Assembly (NCBI RefSeq): GCF_032586235.1
Contig: NZ_JAWHTD010000026.1
Location: 1 to 58,605 of the forward strand
Length of the DNA stretch: 58,605 nt
Direction of reading: 5' to 3'
Origin: Aestuariicoccus sp032586235
GTDB lineage: Bacteria; Pseudomonadota; Alphaproteobacteria; Rhodobacterales; Rhodobacteraceae
The notes under the pieces were generated by a model. The model saw only the letters and a program-made list of their open reading frames with translations, was not told where the DNA came from and searched no databases. The translations under genes and the position numbers were made by a program. Positions 28,885 through 39,116 of the stretch are shown piece after piece (within the stretch, counting starts at the first letter, position 1; the number at the start of each line of letters is the position of its first letter).

Positions 28885-30414
28885 TTACTGGATGCGCTGT
28901 CCGTTGGCCAGGATGTGGCCTTGCTCGTTGATCTCCAGCGTCGATTTCAGCTCGTCAGGGCCATCGCCCGGCACGGCGAACATGCCCATCATCATCCGGG
29001 GGCCCATGGCGTCCTCTTCGGCCAACAGACCCATCTGGATCAGCTTGTCGATCAGCGCATTCGCGCCGGACAGGTTCAGATTGACCGCGCCGGTCGGCTT
29101 GGGCAGCCCGTCGAACGATTCAAGGTCGCTGTTGTCGAAGGTGAAATCGCCGGTGCCGGTCAGGCTCACCCCGGCCGCCTCGACCGTCAGCCCCTTCAGC
29201 GTCAGCGCATTCAGCTCACCCGGCACGCCGCCGGTCTGTTCGAGCTGGGCTAACGCCTCGGTGTCGTAGAGGCTGATGAACGGCGTCACCATGCCCGCAA
29301 GGTCGAAGGCCACAGTCGCCGGGTCGCGCGGCAGCACGTTGCCCGGATCGAAGATGTTCCACAGCAGGTCCGACATGGTGAAGCCGCCCAGCGTCACCGC
29401 CAACGCGATATCCTCGGGCGTGTCCGAGGCGGCCGTCGGCAGCTCGAGCGTCAGGCCCATTTCCGCCATCGCCACGTCCACCGGCAGCGGGATCTCGCCG
29501 CCGCTCAGGCTGACGCTCAGCCCGGTTCCGCCGATGGAATAGCGCAGGCTGTCGGCGGTGACGTCGACCGCCAGCGACCCGCTCTGCGACGAGGTCTGGC
29601 CCTGGGTCACCTCGCCGCCGTCGGTCGCCGAGAACTGCATCTGCCCGCCCTGATGCGTGAACGTGCCCGATCCCTCGACGCCCATGGCCATCATGTCGGC
29701 CAGCATCTCGGGCGTGACAATCTGCGGCATCTTGCCGGTGCCCGCGATGGCCAGCCCGGTCATCTGACCCGTGAAGGTCCCCGAATCGCCGCTGTCTGGG
29801 TCGTTGAAGGCCATGTCGTAGGTGACCGCGCCCACGGTCACGCTCTGGTCGATCTCGCGCATGCCGCCGCTCAGCGTGACGGCAGAACGGCCTTCGACCG
29901 GGCCCGAGCTGAGGGCGAACCGCGCCACCTCTGCGGGGATGGGAACGCCGTCGACCGTCAGGCCCGACAACACAAGCCCGAGGCTGTCGGCGGTATAGCT
30001 ATAGACCATCGCCCCGGGATCGCCCGACACGACCATGTCCAGCCCCTCCTGGGTGTAGTCCATCACCACGTCGACCGGGTCTTCGCCGTCTGGCGTCACA
30101 TTGACCGCAATGGGCATTGAGGCCGGGAAGGTGACCCGCACCGTGCCGTCGCCCGCGTCGCTCAGCAGGACCTCGGACATGGAAAAGCTGACCTCGCCCT
30201 CGTCTTCGGGCAGCGTCATCGAGATCACCGCGTCGGTGACCTGCAGATCGGATCCTTCGGCGGTTTCGGTCGCCATCACCGAATAGCCGAAGCCCTGGAC
30301 ATAGGCGGTGATATCGCCCCAGACATCCGCCGGCGTTACCTCGGCGGCGACGGTGTTGGCCATCAGGCCGAGCGCAAGGGCGGTGGAGCTGAAACAGGCA
30401 AATTGTCTGGTCAT
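28885..30414 (-). CDS. DUF2125-like exported protein
   Basis: A 509-residue protein with a signal peptide (residues 1-24, ending TVAAE). The rest is rich in beta-strand-like repeats with many Gly, Ser, Thr and Asp and little Cys, consistent with a periplasmic or outer-membrane-associated protein resembling the alphaproteobacterial DUF2125 family. The ATG at 30414 has GGAAGGAA upstream. It is a single-gene unit ending in the strong palindromic terminator. The function is unknown. Confidence 0.7.
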   Translation of the reverse strand: MTRQFACFSSTALALGLMANTVAAEVTPADVWGDITAYVQGFGYSVMATETAEGSDLQVTDAVISMTLPEDEGEVSFSMSEVLLSDAGDGTVRVTFPASMPIAVNVTPDGEDPVDVVMDYTQEGLDMVVSGDPGAMVYSYTADSLGLVLSGLTVDGVPIPAEVARFALSSGPVEGRSAVTLSGGMREIDQSVTVGAVTYDMAFNDPDSGDSGTFTGQMTGLAIAGTGKMPQIVTPEMLADMMAMGVEGSGTFTHQGGQMQFSATDGGEVTQGQTSSQSGSLAVDVTADSLRYSIGGTGLSVSLSGGEIPLPVDVAMAEMGLTLELPTAASDTPEDIALAVTLGGFTMSDLLWNIFDPGNVLPRDPATVAFDLAGMVTPFISLYDTEALAQLEQTGGVPGELNALTLKGLTVEAAGVSLTGTGDFTFDNSDLESFDGLPKPTGAVNLNLSGANALIDKLIQMGLLAEEDAMGPRMMMGMFAVPGDGPDELKSTLEINEQGHILANGQRIQ

Positions 30415-30537
30415 AATCGTTCCTTCCCGAATGAAATTCCTGAAACCAGCTTCGACCCTCCGGCGCAGAGGGTCAAGGGGCTGGACCGCCTGCCGCCGGG
30501 TCATTACCAAATGGACCGACATCAATGGGAGGTTGCA

Positions 30538-31287
30538 ATGAACTTGACCGGGAAATCCGCGCTGATCACCGGCGCGAGCCGCGGAATCGGCGCCGAGGCG
30601 GCGCGCGTGTTCGCAGCGGCCGGGGCCAATGTGGCGCTGGTGGCGCGCAGCGGCGATGCAATTGCCGAGCTGGCCGGCGAGATCGGCGAAAAGGCGGCGG
30701 CGATCCCCTGCGACATCTCGCGCTACTGGGAGGTCGAGCAGGCGGTGCGCAACTGCCAGACGGCCTTTGGCGGGCTCGACATCCTGATCAACAACGCCGG
30801 TGTGATCGAGCCTGTGTCGCATATGGCCAGCGCCGACCCCGAGGCCTGGGGCAATGTCATCGACATCAACCTCAAGGGCGTGTTTCACGGCATGCGCGCG
30901 GCGCTGCCGGTGATGCTGGCAGCGGGCGGCGGCACGATCCTGACCATCGGGTCGGGCGCGGCGCATGGCCCGGTCGAGGGCTGGTCGCATTACTGCGCCT
31001 CGAAGGCCGGCGCGCTGATGCTGACGCGCATGGCCGACAAGGAAAACCGCGACAAGGGCATCCGCGCCTTGTCGCTGTCGCCCGGCACCGTGGCGACCCA
31101 GATGCAGCGCGAGATCAAGGCCTCGGGCATCAACCCGGTCAGCCAGCTGGACTGGTCCGCCCATGTCCCGCCGGACTGGCCGGCGCGGGCTTTGCTGTGG
31201 ATGTGCGGCTCGGACGCGGATGGGTTCCTGGGCGACGAGGTCTCGCTGCGCGACGAGGACATCCGCCGCAAGGTGGGCCTGATTTGA
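30538..31287 (+). CDS. Short-chain dehydrogenase/reductase (SDR family)
   Basis: Classical SDR of 249 residues: TGASRGIG, NNAG, a serine in TIGSGAAHG and catalytic YCASK. GGGAGG lies upstream of the ATG at 30538. The C-terminus has DEVSLRDEDIRRK instead of the usual DGG ending. It is coupled to a downstream enoyl-CoA hydratase gene by a four-base TTGA overlap, which hints at an acyl-CoA or 3-hydroxyacyl substrate. Confidence 0.9.
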   Translation: MNLTGKSALITGASRGIGAEAARVFAAAGANVALVARSGDAIAELAGEIGEKAAAIPCDISRYWEVEQAVRNCQTAFGGLDILINNAGVIEPVSHMASADPEAWGNVIDINLKGVFHGMRAALPVMLAAGGGTILTIGSGAAHGPVEGWSHYCASKAGALMLTRMADKENRDKGIRALSLSPGTVATQMQREIKASGINPVSQLDWSAHVPPDWPARALLWMCGSDADGFLGDEVSLRDEDIRRKVGLI

Positions 31288-31910
31288 TCCGGGTCGCGGA
31301 CGACGGCGCGCTGCGGCTGATCACGCTCGACCGGCCCGACAAGGCCAACGCCTTGACGTCCGGGATGCTGGAGGCGCTCTGCGAGGCGGTCGAAGGGGCG
31401 GCGGAGGCGCGGGCGCTGGTGCTGACCGGCGCGGGCAAGGTCTTCAGCGCGGGCGCCGATCTGGAGGCCGCGCGCGCGGGGCTGGCGACCTCGCCGCTCT
31501 GGGAGCGGCTGTCGGGCGCGGTGGCGGGCTTTGAGGGCCTCAGCATCGCGGCGCTGAACGGTACGGTCGCGGGCGGTGCCATGGGGATGGTGCTGGCCTG
31601 CGACCTGCGCATCGCCCCGGCCTCGGCCAAAATGTTCTATCCGGTGATGAAGCTGGGCTTCCTGCCGCAGCCCTCGGACCCGGCGCGGCTGGCGGCGCTG
31701 GCGGGCCCGGCGCGGGCCAAGATGATCCTGATGGGCGGGGTCAAGGTGGGCGCCGAAGAGGCCATGCGCTCGGGCCTGATCGACCGGCTGGCCGAAGGCG
31801 ATGTTCTGGCCGAGGCCCGCGCCTTGGCCGCCGACACGCTGGCCGCCACACCCGAGCATGCCCGCGCCATCAAGGCGCTGATCCCGGCCCTGCCCGGCGC
31901 GGTGCGCTGA
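31284..31910 (+). CDS. Enoyl-CoA hydratase/isomerase family protein, TTG start
   Basis: A 208-residue crotonase-fold protein. The TTG at 31284 overlaps the SDR stop and starts the conserved region IRVADDGALRLITLDRP. The CoA and oxyanion segments are FSAGADLEAA and ALNGTVAGGAMGMVLACDLR. The glutamates typical of hydratases are not obvious, so isomerase, thioesterase or other crotonase activity is possible. It is shorter than the usual 255-260 residues at the C-terminal end. Confidence 0.85.
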   Translation: MIRVADDGALRLITLDRPDKANALTSGMLEALCEAVEGAAEARALVLTGAGKVFSAGADLEAARAGLATSPLWERLSGAVAGFEGLSIAALNGTVAGGAMGMVLACDLRIAPASAKMFYPVMKLGFLPQPSDPARLAALAGPARAKMILMGGVKVGAEEAMRSGLIDRLAEGDVLAEARALAADTLAATPEHARAIKALIPALPGAVR

Positions 31911-31951
31911 AGCGCACCCTACGGCGTCGTGCGGAGCTGTGTGCCGAAGGC

Positions 31952-32463
31952 TCAGAGGTCCATCTGGAAGAAGATCAGATGGTCCTTGGCCAGGTCCGGC
32001 ACCGGTTGGTAGGGCCCGCGCAGGCGAAAACCCATGGAAAGGTAGAGCGCGGTCGCGGTTGTCAGTGGCTTGCCGGTGTCCATGAGAATGCGGCGAAAGC
32101 CCATGTCGCGGCATTGCGCGATCAGCGCCTGCATCAGTGCGCGGCCCGCGCCCCGGCCGCGGGCCGCGTCGCGCACGTAGACCCGCTTGATCTCGGCCGT
32201 GCCGGGTTCGAGCCTGTGCAGCATTCCGCAGCCCACAGCCGCGCCGTCAAGCCGGGCGAGCTTGACGCTGCCCGACGGCGGGGCGTGGTCTGTTTCGAGC
32301 CGCGCCATGACCTTTGCATAGCCGTCGCGGGGGTAGAAATGCCGGACGATCGCCGCGTCCTTCGGGCCGAGCTCCAAAAGGAAGTCGCGATAGTCCCAGC
32401 ACAGGTCGCGGACCGCGTCGAAATCCTCAGGCGTTCGCGCCTCGCGGATGTCGAGCCCGGCGG

Positions 32464-32467
<4 letters not shown>
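31952..32467 (-). CDS. GNAT family N-acetyltransferase
   Basis: A 171-residue acetyltransferase. The acetyl-CoA motif is VYVRDAARGRGAGRALMQAL, and the C-terminal ATALYLSMGFRLRGPYQPVP is typical of GNAT proteins. It is last in the choX-choW-choV-GNAT run: its start overlaps the choV stop by four bases. The substrate is unknown. Confidence 0.88.
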
Positions 32468-33464
<997 letters not shown>

Positions 33465-33468
<4 letters not shown>

Positions 33469-34298
33469 TTGTCGCCCACCCGCAGCATGCGGTCCAGCAT
33501 GATCGCCACGATGACGATCACGAAGCCCGATTCGAACCCGAGGCCGGTGTCGACCCGGTTGAGCGCGCGCACCACCGGCACGCCCAGCCCGTCGGCACCC
33601 ACCAGCGCCGCGATCACCACCATCGACAGCGACAGCATGATGGTCTGGTTCAGCCCCGCCATGATCTGCGGCAAGGCGTAGGGCAGTTCGATCTTCCACA
33701 GCGTCTGGCTGGGTTTCGCGCCGAAGGCCTCGGCGGCCTCAAGCAGCGCGGTGGGGGTGTTGGAAATGCCCAGATGGGTCAGCCGGATCGGCGCGGGGAC
33801 GACGAAGATCACGGTGGCGATCAGCCCCGGCACCATGCCGATGCCGAAAAAGACGATGGCCGGGATGAGGTAGACGAAGGTGGGCAGGGTCTGCATCAGG
33901 TCGAGCACCGGGCGCATGGCGCGGTAGAGCCGGGGCCGGTGCGCGGCGGCGATGCCGATGGGCACGCCGACGCCCATGCAGACCACGCAGGCCGACAGGA
34001 CCAGGGTGAGGCTTTCGGTGGTTTCCTCCCAGTAGCCCTGGTTGAGGATGAAGAGAAAGCCCAGCGCCACGAAGAGCGGGATCTTCCAGCCGCGCTGCAG
34101 GGCCCAGGTGAGGGCGGTAAACACGGCCACTACGATCAGCGGATGCGGCGATTGCAGCACCCAGAGGATGCCGTCGATTAGGGTCTCCATCGCGATGGCG
34201 AGCCCGTCGAAGAACCAGGCGCCGTTGGACTGGAGCCAGTCGAAGACGGCCTCGGCCCCGTCGCCGATGGGGATCTTGTGATCGGTGAGCCAGTTCAT
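33465..34298 (-). CDS. choW: Choline/betaine ABC transporter permease
   Basis: A 277-residue inner-membrane permease of the ProW/OpuAB/ChoW type: several helices, and the EAA-type loop in LLEAAEAFGAKPSQTLWKIE. The LDLMQTLPTFVYLIP segment is strongly conserved in this class. The start at 34298 is followed by MNWLTDHKIPIGDG. It lies 166 bases after choX, with hairpins in between. Confidence 0.9.
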
Positions 34299-34464
34299 GC
34301 GGCGTCTCTCCGGGTTCGGGCCGTCCACTTCGGGTGGGGGGCGTGGAGGCCCCGGGGCAAGCCCGGGGCTCTGTCGCGCCGGTGCCTTCGATTTCGCAAA
34401 GGCACCGGCCGTTTCGCGCAACACGGCCCCGGGCCTGGCCCGGAACCGCGGATCGGCGCGCGGT
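34299..34464. promoter_or_regulatory. Hairpin-rich spacer between choX and choW
   Basis: It contains an 8-bp palindrome at 34349-34369 (GCCCCGGG, GCAAG, CCCGGGGC) and an inverted repeat at 34381-34406 (GGTGCCTT and AAGGCACC). It lies directly downstream of the binding-protein gene on the transcribed strand, where hairpins commonly stabilise the upstream message or reduce readthrough into permease genes. Confidence 0.5.
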
Positions 34465-35394
34465 TTACATCTTGAGCGCGTCCATCACCGCAGCCACGGC
34501 ATCGCCGCCGTCCTTGGTGGTCACACCGTCGAGCCAGCCGGTCACCATGTCGGTATTGGCCGCGAGCCAGGCCTTGGCGGCATCCGCCGGGTCCTCGCCG
34601 TCATCGAGGATCGCGCCCATGATCTCGTTTTCCATCGCAAGGCTGAATTCGAGATTGGTCAGCAGCTTGCCGACATTGGGGCAGGCATCGACGAACCCGG
34701 CCGACGTGTTGGTGTAGACCGTCGCGCCGCCCAGGTCGGGGCCGAAGTAATCGTCGCCGCCGGTCAGGTAGGTCAGGTCGTAATTGGCGTTCATCGGGTG
34801 CGGTTCCCACGCGAGGAACACCACCGGCTCGTCGCGGCTGACCGCGCGGCCGACCTGCGCCAGCATCCCCTGTTCAGAGCTTTCCTTGACCTCGAAGCCC
34901 TCGAGCCCGAAGGCGTTGGCCGCGATCATATCCATGATCAGGCGGTTGCCGTCGTTGCCCGGCTCGATGCCGTAGATCGTCTCTTCGAGCGCATCGGCGG
35001 CGCCGGCGATGTCGGCGAAATCCGCGATTCCCATGGCGGCGCCGGCGGCGTTGGTGGCCAGCGTGTACTTAGCCCCCTGCAGGTTGGCGCGAACGGTGTC
35101 GACGGTACCGGCCTCGCGGTAGGGGGCGATGTCGGCCTCCATCGTGGGCATCCAGTTGCCCAGGAAGATGTCGATGTCGCCCTCGGCCATCGAGGTATAG
35201 GTCACCGGCACCGACAGCACCTTGATGTCGGTCTCGTAGCCCAGCGCCTCGAGCACGGCGGTCGTCGCGGCGGTGGTGGCGGTGATGTCGGTCCAGCCCA
35301 CGTCCGAAAAGGTGATGGTGTCGCAATCGGCGAAGGCGGCGGTTGCGGCGAGGGTCAGCGATGCGGCGCTGGCGGCCGTCAGCTTGAGTGTCAT
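34465..35394 (-). CDS. choX: Choline/betaine ABC transporter substrate-binding protein
   Basis: A 309-residue periplasmic binding protein with a signal peptide (residues 1-22, ending AAFAD). The OpuAC-type pattern includes FSDVGWTDITATTA, GDIDIFLGNWMPTM and FLAWEPHPMNANYDL, whose aromatic residues form the quaternary-ammonium cage in choline and betaine binding proteins. It is first in the cho operon. Choline is favoured over betaine by overall resemblance, not proven. Confidence 0.88.
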   Translation of the reverse strand: MTLKLTAASAASLTLAATAAFADCDTITFSDVGWTDITATTAATTAVLEALGYETDIKVLSVPVTYTSMAEGDIDIFLGNWMPTMEADIAPYREAGTVDTVRANLQGAKYTLATNAAGAAMGIADFADIAGAADALEETIYGIEPGNDGNRLIMDMIAANAFGLEGFEVKESSEQGMLAQVGRAVSRDEPVVFLAWEPHPMNANYDLTYLTGGDDYFGPDLGGATVYTNTSAGFVDACPNVGKLLTNLEFSLAMENEIMGAILDDGEDPADAAKAWLAANTDMVTGWLDGVTTKDGGDAVAAVMDALKM

Positions 35395-35467
35395 TTTATG
35401 TTTTCTCCCTGAAGTGACTGCGCCGATCATCGCGCATCGGGGACGTTTTGCAACACGCAAGCCGGGG

Positions 35468-36472
35468 TCAATTGCCGAGAAGCGCGGGCGTGGGGCGGAT
35501 TTCGCCGCAGACGATCCCGCGCCGGTTGCGCAAGGGCGGGTTCAGAAAGCGCTGCACGTCTGGGTGGGCGGGGTCGAGCACCCCGAGCCGCACGAGGATC
35601 GCGGCGATGGCGCATTCCGAGGCGCGAGTCGCGCCATCGGCGATCTTGAGCGCGACGCCCAGCCCGCGATCGGGCAGGATGGCGGTGAAAAAGCCCTCGG
35701 CCCCGGTCTTGAGCGCCAAGGGCTCGCGCGCGGCGCGCATCAGGAGCGTGCAGGCGCGGCCCTCGCCCGCCACGTATTCGGGATGGGCGATCATCGCCCC
35801 GGTCAGCTGGGTGGCCGCCTCGACCAGAGCGCCGCCCTGCCCCCCGGCGGCGGCGAAGAAGGCCATGGCGCGGGCCGTGCCCTGCATCGTGGTGGCGAAA
35901 TTCGGCGCCGAACAGCCGTCGATGCCGAAGCCCTGAGTGGGCGCGCCGGTGACCTCTTCGGTTACCTCGCGCACGGCTTGCTGCACCGGGTGGTCGGGGT
36001 CGATATATTCCGGCCCCGCGCCGAGATGGCGCGCCAGCGTCAGAAAGCCGGTATGCTTGCCCGAGCAGTTGTTATGCACCTGGCAGGGCGGCTCATAGGC
36101 GCGGATCATCGCCATTTTGAGCGCCTTGTCGCGGCTGGGCTGGGGGCCGCAGCGCAGGTCGTCCTCGCCCAGCCCCAGATCGGCCAGCCAGGCGTTGACC
36201 GCATCCACATGCAGCGGCGCGCCCTCGTGCGAGGCGCAGGCCAGCGCCAGCTGCGTACCGCCCAGCCCGTGCGCCCGCGCAGCACCCGAGGCGATCAGCG
36301 GCAACGCCTGGATCATCTTGACCGAAGAGCGCGGCAGCACCACCGCGCCCGGGTCGCCCCAGGCCTCGACGATGGCGCCAGTGGCGTCGCAGATCACCGC
36401 GTGGCCGGAATGCAGGCTTTCGGCCAGCGGGCCGCGCCGGATTTCAACCATGGGAATTGCCGGGGTGGACAT
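35468..36472 (-). CDS. Rhizobium-type asparaginase family protein
   Basis: A 334-residue enzyme of the asparaginase II family typified by Rhizobium etli AnsA. Markers are the SSVK motif in PRSSVKMIQALP, CASHEG, the cysteine-lysine segment HNNCSGKHTGF and FGIDGCSAPNF. It converts asparagine to aspartate and ammonia. It is divergent from the IalB-like gene and precedes the cho operon's first gene in reverse, 73 bases away, probably as a separate unit. Confidence 0.9.
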   Translation of the reverse strand: MSTPAIPMVEIRRGPLAESLHSGHAVICDATGAIVEAWGDPGAVVLPRSSVKMIQALPLIASGAARAHGLGGTQLALACASHEGAPLHVDAVNAWLADLGLGEDDLRCGPQPSRDKALKMAMIRAYEPPCQVHNNCSGKHTGFLTLARHLGAGPEYIDPDHPVQQAVREVTEEVTGAPTQGFGIDGCSAPNFATTMQGTARAMAFFAAAGGQGGALVEAATQLTGAMIAHPEYVAGEGRACTLLMRAAREPLALKTGAEGFFTAILPDRGLGVALKIADGATRASECAIAAILVRLGVLDPAHPDVQRFLNPPLRNRRGIVCGEIRPTPALLGN

Positions 36473-36640
36473 GGGGGCCTCACATCTGAGCGATAATCTG
36501 CCAACAGGGCTTTCAAGCGCCCGGTATTTCAGGCTAATAAAATAACGTCGAGCGAAAAAGGGCTTGCGTCAGGGGATAAGCCGGAACAGGCAGGGACGCA
36601 GGGTTGTTGTATTGAGGCTGTGGAAGCTGGAGGCAGCGGG

Positions 36641-37174
36641 ATGAAATCACTTTTCGGGCGGGTGCTGGCAAGCGCCGCGATCGCGCTGGCGGGGACGAGC
36701 GTCCTTGCGCAGGAAGAAAGCACCAATCGCGTGGACGCGATGACCGATTGGTCCGTGTTCGAGGGCGACAATCCGCGCGAATGCTGGGCGGTCACGACCT
36801 ACAAGGAAAGCGTCAACACCAAGGACGGCCGCGTGGTCGCTGTGACGCGGGGTGAGATCCTGCTGATGGTGTTCTATCGTCCCGGGGCGGACGTGCAGGG
36901 ACAGGTGGCCTTTACCGGCGGCTATCCCTTCGCCAGCGGCTCGACCGTGAACGTCGACATCGGCGGCAACGAGTTCGAGCTTTTCACCGAGGGCGAATGG
37001 GCCTGGCCGGCGACGCCGCAGGACGATTCCAAGCTGATCACCGCGATGAAGCGCGGGGCGGATGCGGTGCTGACCGCGCGCTCGAGCCGGGGCACGCAGA
37101 CCAAGGACACGTTCTCGCTTCTGGGGTTCACGGCTGCGGTCGAGGATGCCGAGCGGCGGTGTTCGGGCGGATAA
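36641..37174 (+). CDS. Invasion-associated locus B (IalB)-like exported protein
   Basis: A 177-residue protein with a signal peptide ending SVLA-Q at about residue 23. The mature part has WSVFEGDNPRECWAVTTYKE and FELFTEGEWAWPATP, matching the IalB-like family common in Rhodobacterales, whose exact role outside Bartonella is unknown. The ATG at 36641 is preferred over a GTG at 36620 because GGAGG lies at 36629-36633. Confidence 0.82.
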   Translation: MKSLFGRVLASAAIALAGTSVLAQEESTNRVDAMTDWSVFEGDNPRECWAVTTYKESVNTKDGRVVAVTRGEILLMVFYRPGADVQGQVAFTGGYPFASGSTVNVDIGGNEFELFTEGEWAWPATPQDDSKLITAMKRGADAVLTARSSRGTQTKDTFSLLGFTAAVEDAERRCSGG

Positions 37175-37179
37175 CGAGT

Positions 37180-37237
37180 GGGGGCGCTGCCCCCGCCGCC
37201 GTTGGCGGCTCCCCCGGAGTATTTTTGCCAAGAAGAA
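37180..37237 (-). repeat. Dispersed bipartite repeat, subtype B, with two hairpins
   Basis: Hairpins at 37180-37194 (GGGGGC, GCT, GCCCCC) and 37195-37209 (GCCGCC, GTT, GGCGGC) precede an inverted core at 37211-37237 that ends TTTTTGCCAAGAAGAA. It follows the IalB-like gene by five bases, so the hairpin comes first in the direction of transcription, as in most copies. Confidence 0.85.
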
Positions 37238-37322
37238 GACAGGGGCGCGGTTGCGATCGCGCCTTTTGCTTTTTGTCCCGAATCCTATATGAGGCGGGAG
37301 TTTCGAGCCGAGGACCGAGCCC

Positions 37323-38507
37323 ATGTCTGCCAAAGCGCCCATCACGCAGGACGTTCTGACGATCCCCCGCAAGCTGCCGGAGGGGCCGGTGAACCTTGTG
37401 GGTCTGACGCGGGCGGCGCTGCGCGAGGCGCTGATCGCCGCCGGGACCCCGGAAAAGCAGGCGAAGATGCGGACGGGCCAGATCTGGCAGTGGATCTATC
37501 ACTGGGGGGTGCGCGATTTCGCCGAGATGACGAACCTGTCGAAGGCCTATCGCGCGCTTTTGGCCGAGCATTTCGTGATCGCCCTGCCCGAGGTCGTGTC
37601 GCGGCAGGTGAGCGCGGACGGCACGCGCAAGTACCTGGTGCGGATCGCGGGCGGGCATGAGGTCGAGGTGGTCTATATCCCCGAGACGGATCGCGGCACG
37701 CTGTGTATTTCGTCTCAGGTGGGCTGCACGCTGACCTGTTCGTTCTGCCACACCGGCACGCAGAAGCTGGTGCGCAACCTCACCGCTGGAGAGATCGTCG
37801 GCCAGATCATGCTGGCGCGCGACGATCTGGGCGAATGGCCCGAACCCGGCACCGGCACCGGAGAGAGCGGGCCGCGGCTGCTGTCCAATATCGTGCTGAT
37901 GGGCATGGGCGAGCCGCTTTACAATTTCGACAACGTGCGCGACGCGATGAAGATCGCCATGGACGGCGAGGGCATCGCCCTGTCGCGCCGCCGCATCACC
38001 CTGTCCACCAGCGGCGTGGTCCCCGAGATCGCCAAGACCGCCGAAGAGATCGGCTGTCTGCTGGCGGTGTCCTTCCACGCCACCACCGACGAGGTGCGCG
38101 ACAAGCTGGTGCCGATCAACAAGCGCTGGAACATCGAGACGCTGCTGGGCGCGCTGCGTGAATACCCCAAGCTGTCGAATTCCGAGCGGATCACCTTTGA
38201 ATACGTGATGCTGAAGGATGTGAACGACAGCGACGCCGACGCGCGCCGGCTGGTCAAGCTGATCCAGGGGATCCCGGCCAAGATCAACCTCATTCCGTTC
38301 AACGAATGGCCCGGCGCGCCCTACCAGCGCAGCGACTGGAGCCGGATCGAGGCCTTTGCGGATATCGTCTATAAGGCGGGCTATGCCTCGCCCATCCGCA
38401 CGCCGCGGGGCGAGGATATCATGGCGGCCTGCGGGCAGCTGAAATCCGCCACCGAGCGCGCGCGCAAGTCCCGCGCGCAGATCGCGGCGGAGACCGGCAC
38501 CTCCTGA
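37323..38507 (+). CDS. rlmN: 23S rRNA (adenine-2503-C2)-methyltransferase RlmN
   Basis: A 394-residue radical-SAM methyltransferase acting on 23S rRNA A2503 and some tRNAs. The iron-sulfur motif is C135-x3-C139-x2-C142 in CTLTCSFCHTG. The catalytic-region segments are NIVLMGMGEPLYN, ITLSTSGVVP and AVSFHATTDEVR, with ACGQL near the C-terminus holding the methylated cysteine. It follows a repeat copy and precedes a small hypothetical gene. Confidence 0.96.
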   Translation: MSAKAPITQDVLTIPRKLPEGPVNLVGLTRAALREALIAAGTPEKQAKMRTGQIWQWIYHWGVRDFAEMTNLSKAYRALLAEHFVIALPEVVSRQVSADGTRKYLVRIAGGHEVEVVYIPETDRGTLCISSQVGCTLTCSFCHTGTQKLVRNLTAGEIVGQIMLARDDLGEWPEPGTGTGESGPRLLSNIVLMGMGEPLYNFDNVRDAMKIAMDGEGIALSRRRITLSTSGVVPEIAKTAEEIGCLLAVSFHATTDEVRDKLVPINKRWNIETLLGALREYPKLSNSERITFEYVMLKDVNDSDADARRLVKLIQGIPAKINLIPFNEWPGAPYQRSDWSRIEAFADIVYKAGYASPIRTPRGEDIMAACGQLKSATERARKSRAQIAAETGTS

Positions 38508-38616
38508 ATCCCGAAGCTTGAGGCCTGGGCCGGGCCGGGGCTTAGGCGTGCCGATTGACATACCCGATAGTTTCAGTCAGGATTTCGGGCAACCCCTCGG
38601 TGCGCCGGAGCCTGAC

Positions 38617-39057
38617 ATGAAGCACAGCCCCTTTCCCGATACGCCGACCCGGCCCCTGCGCCCGGTCGAGCGCGCCTTCGTTACCATGGTGCGGCAGTGG
38701 CGCGCCGGCGCCGATGGGCAGCAGATCGTGTGGAACGATCTGGCCGTGCGGCTGGGCCCGGCGCGGGCGCTGGAAACCCTGCTGCAGCTGATCGACACCC
38801 ATGGCTGGCGCGCGCTGGATATTCTGGACCCCGACGCGCCGGCCTTCTCGGCCGACGAGGCGGATCTGGCGCGCCTGGTGATGATGGCGACCGAGCAGGA
38901 CCGCGAAAGCGCGCTGGCCGAGGCGTGCTTTGTCGTGCGGCCCGCCGTTCTGTTGCAGCTCTTGATCGCGGCGGAGCGGGTCGGGCTGCCGCTGCTATGC
39001 GCCGATTGCCGGGCGCGGGTGGCGGGCCAGACGGGATTTTTCGATCGGCCCCCTTGA
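38617..39057 (+). CDS. Hypothetical protein
   Basis: A 146-residue soluble protein starting MKHSPFPDTPTRPLRP; a TTG at 38518 is an alternative start. It is mostly alpha-helical by composition, with a CADCRARVAG segment near the C-terminus whose two cysteines are three residues apart. No named family was recognised. It ends just before the copA promoter. Confidence 0.65.
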   Translation: MKHSPFPDTPTRPLRPVERAFVTMVRQWRAGADGQQIVWNDLAVRLGPARALETLLQLIDTHGWRALDILDPDAPAFSADEADLARLVMMATEQDRESALAEACFVVRPAVLLQLLIAAERVGLPLLCADCRARVAGQTGFFDRPP

Positions 39058-39084
39058 CCTTCCAGTGACTGGAACCCCTATCTG
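39054..39084 (+). promoter_or_regulatory. CueR-type (MerR family) copper-responsive promoter of copA
   Basis: A -35 box TTGACC at 39054-39059 and a -10-like TATCTG at 39079-39084 are separated by 19 bases, the long spacer typical of MerR-family promoters. Within it is a perfect dyad TTCCAG-TGA-CTGGAA at 39060-39074, close to known CueR operators. The regulator itself is the next gene after copA. Confidence 0.85.
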
Positions 39085-39116
39085 AGCCTCAAACGGCAAC
39101 AGAAAAGGGGCGACTC

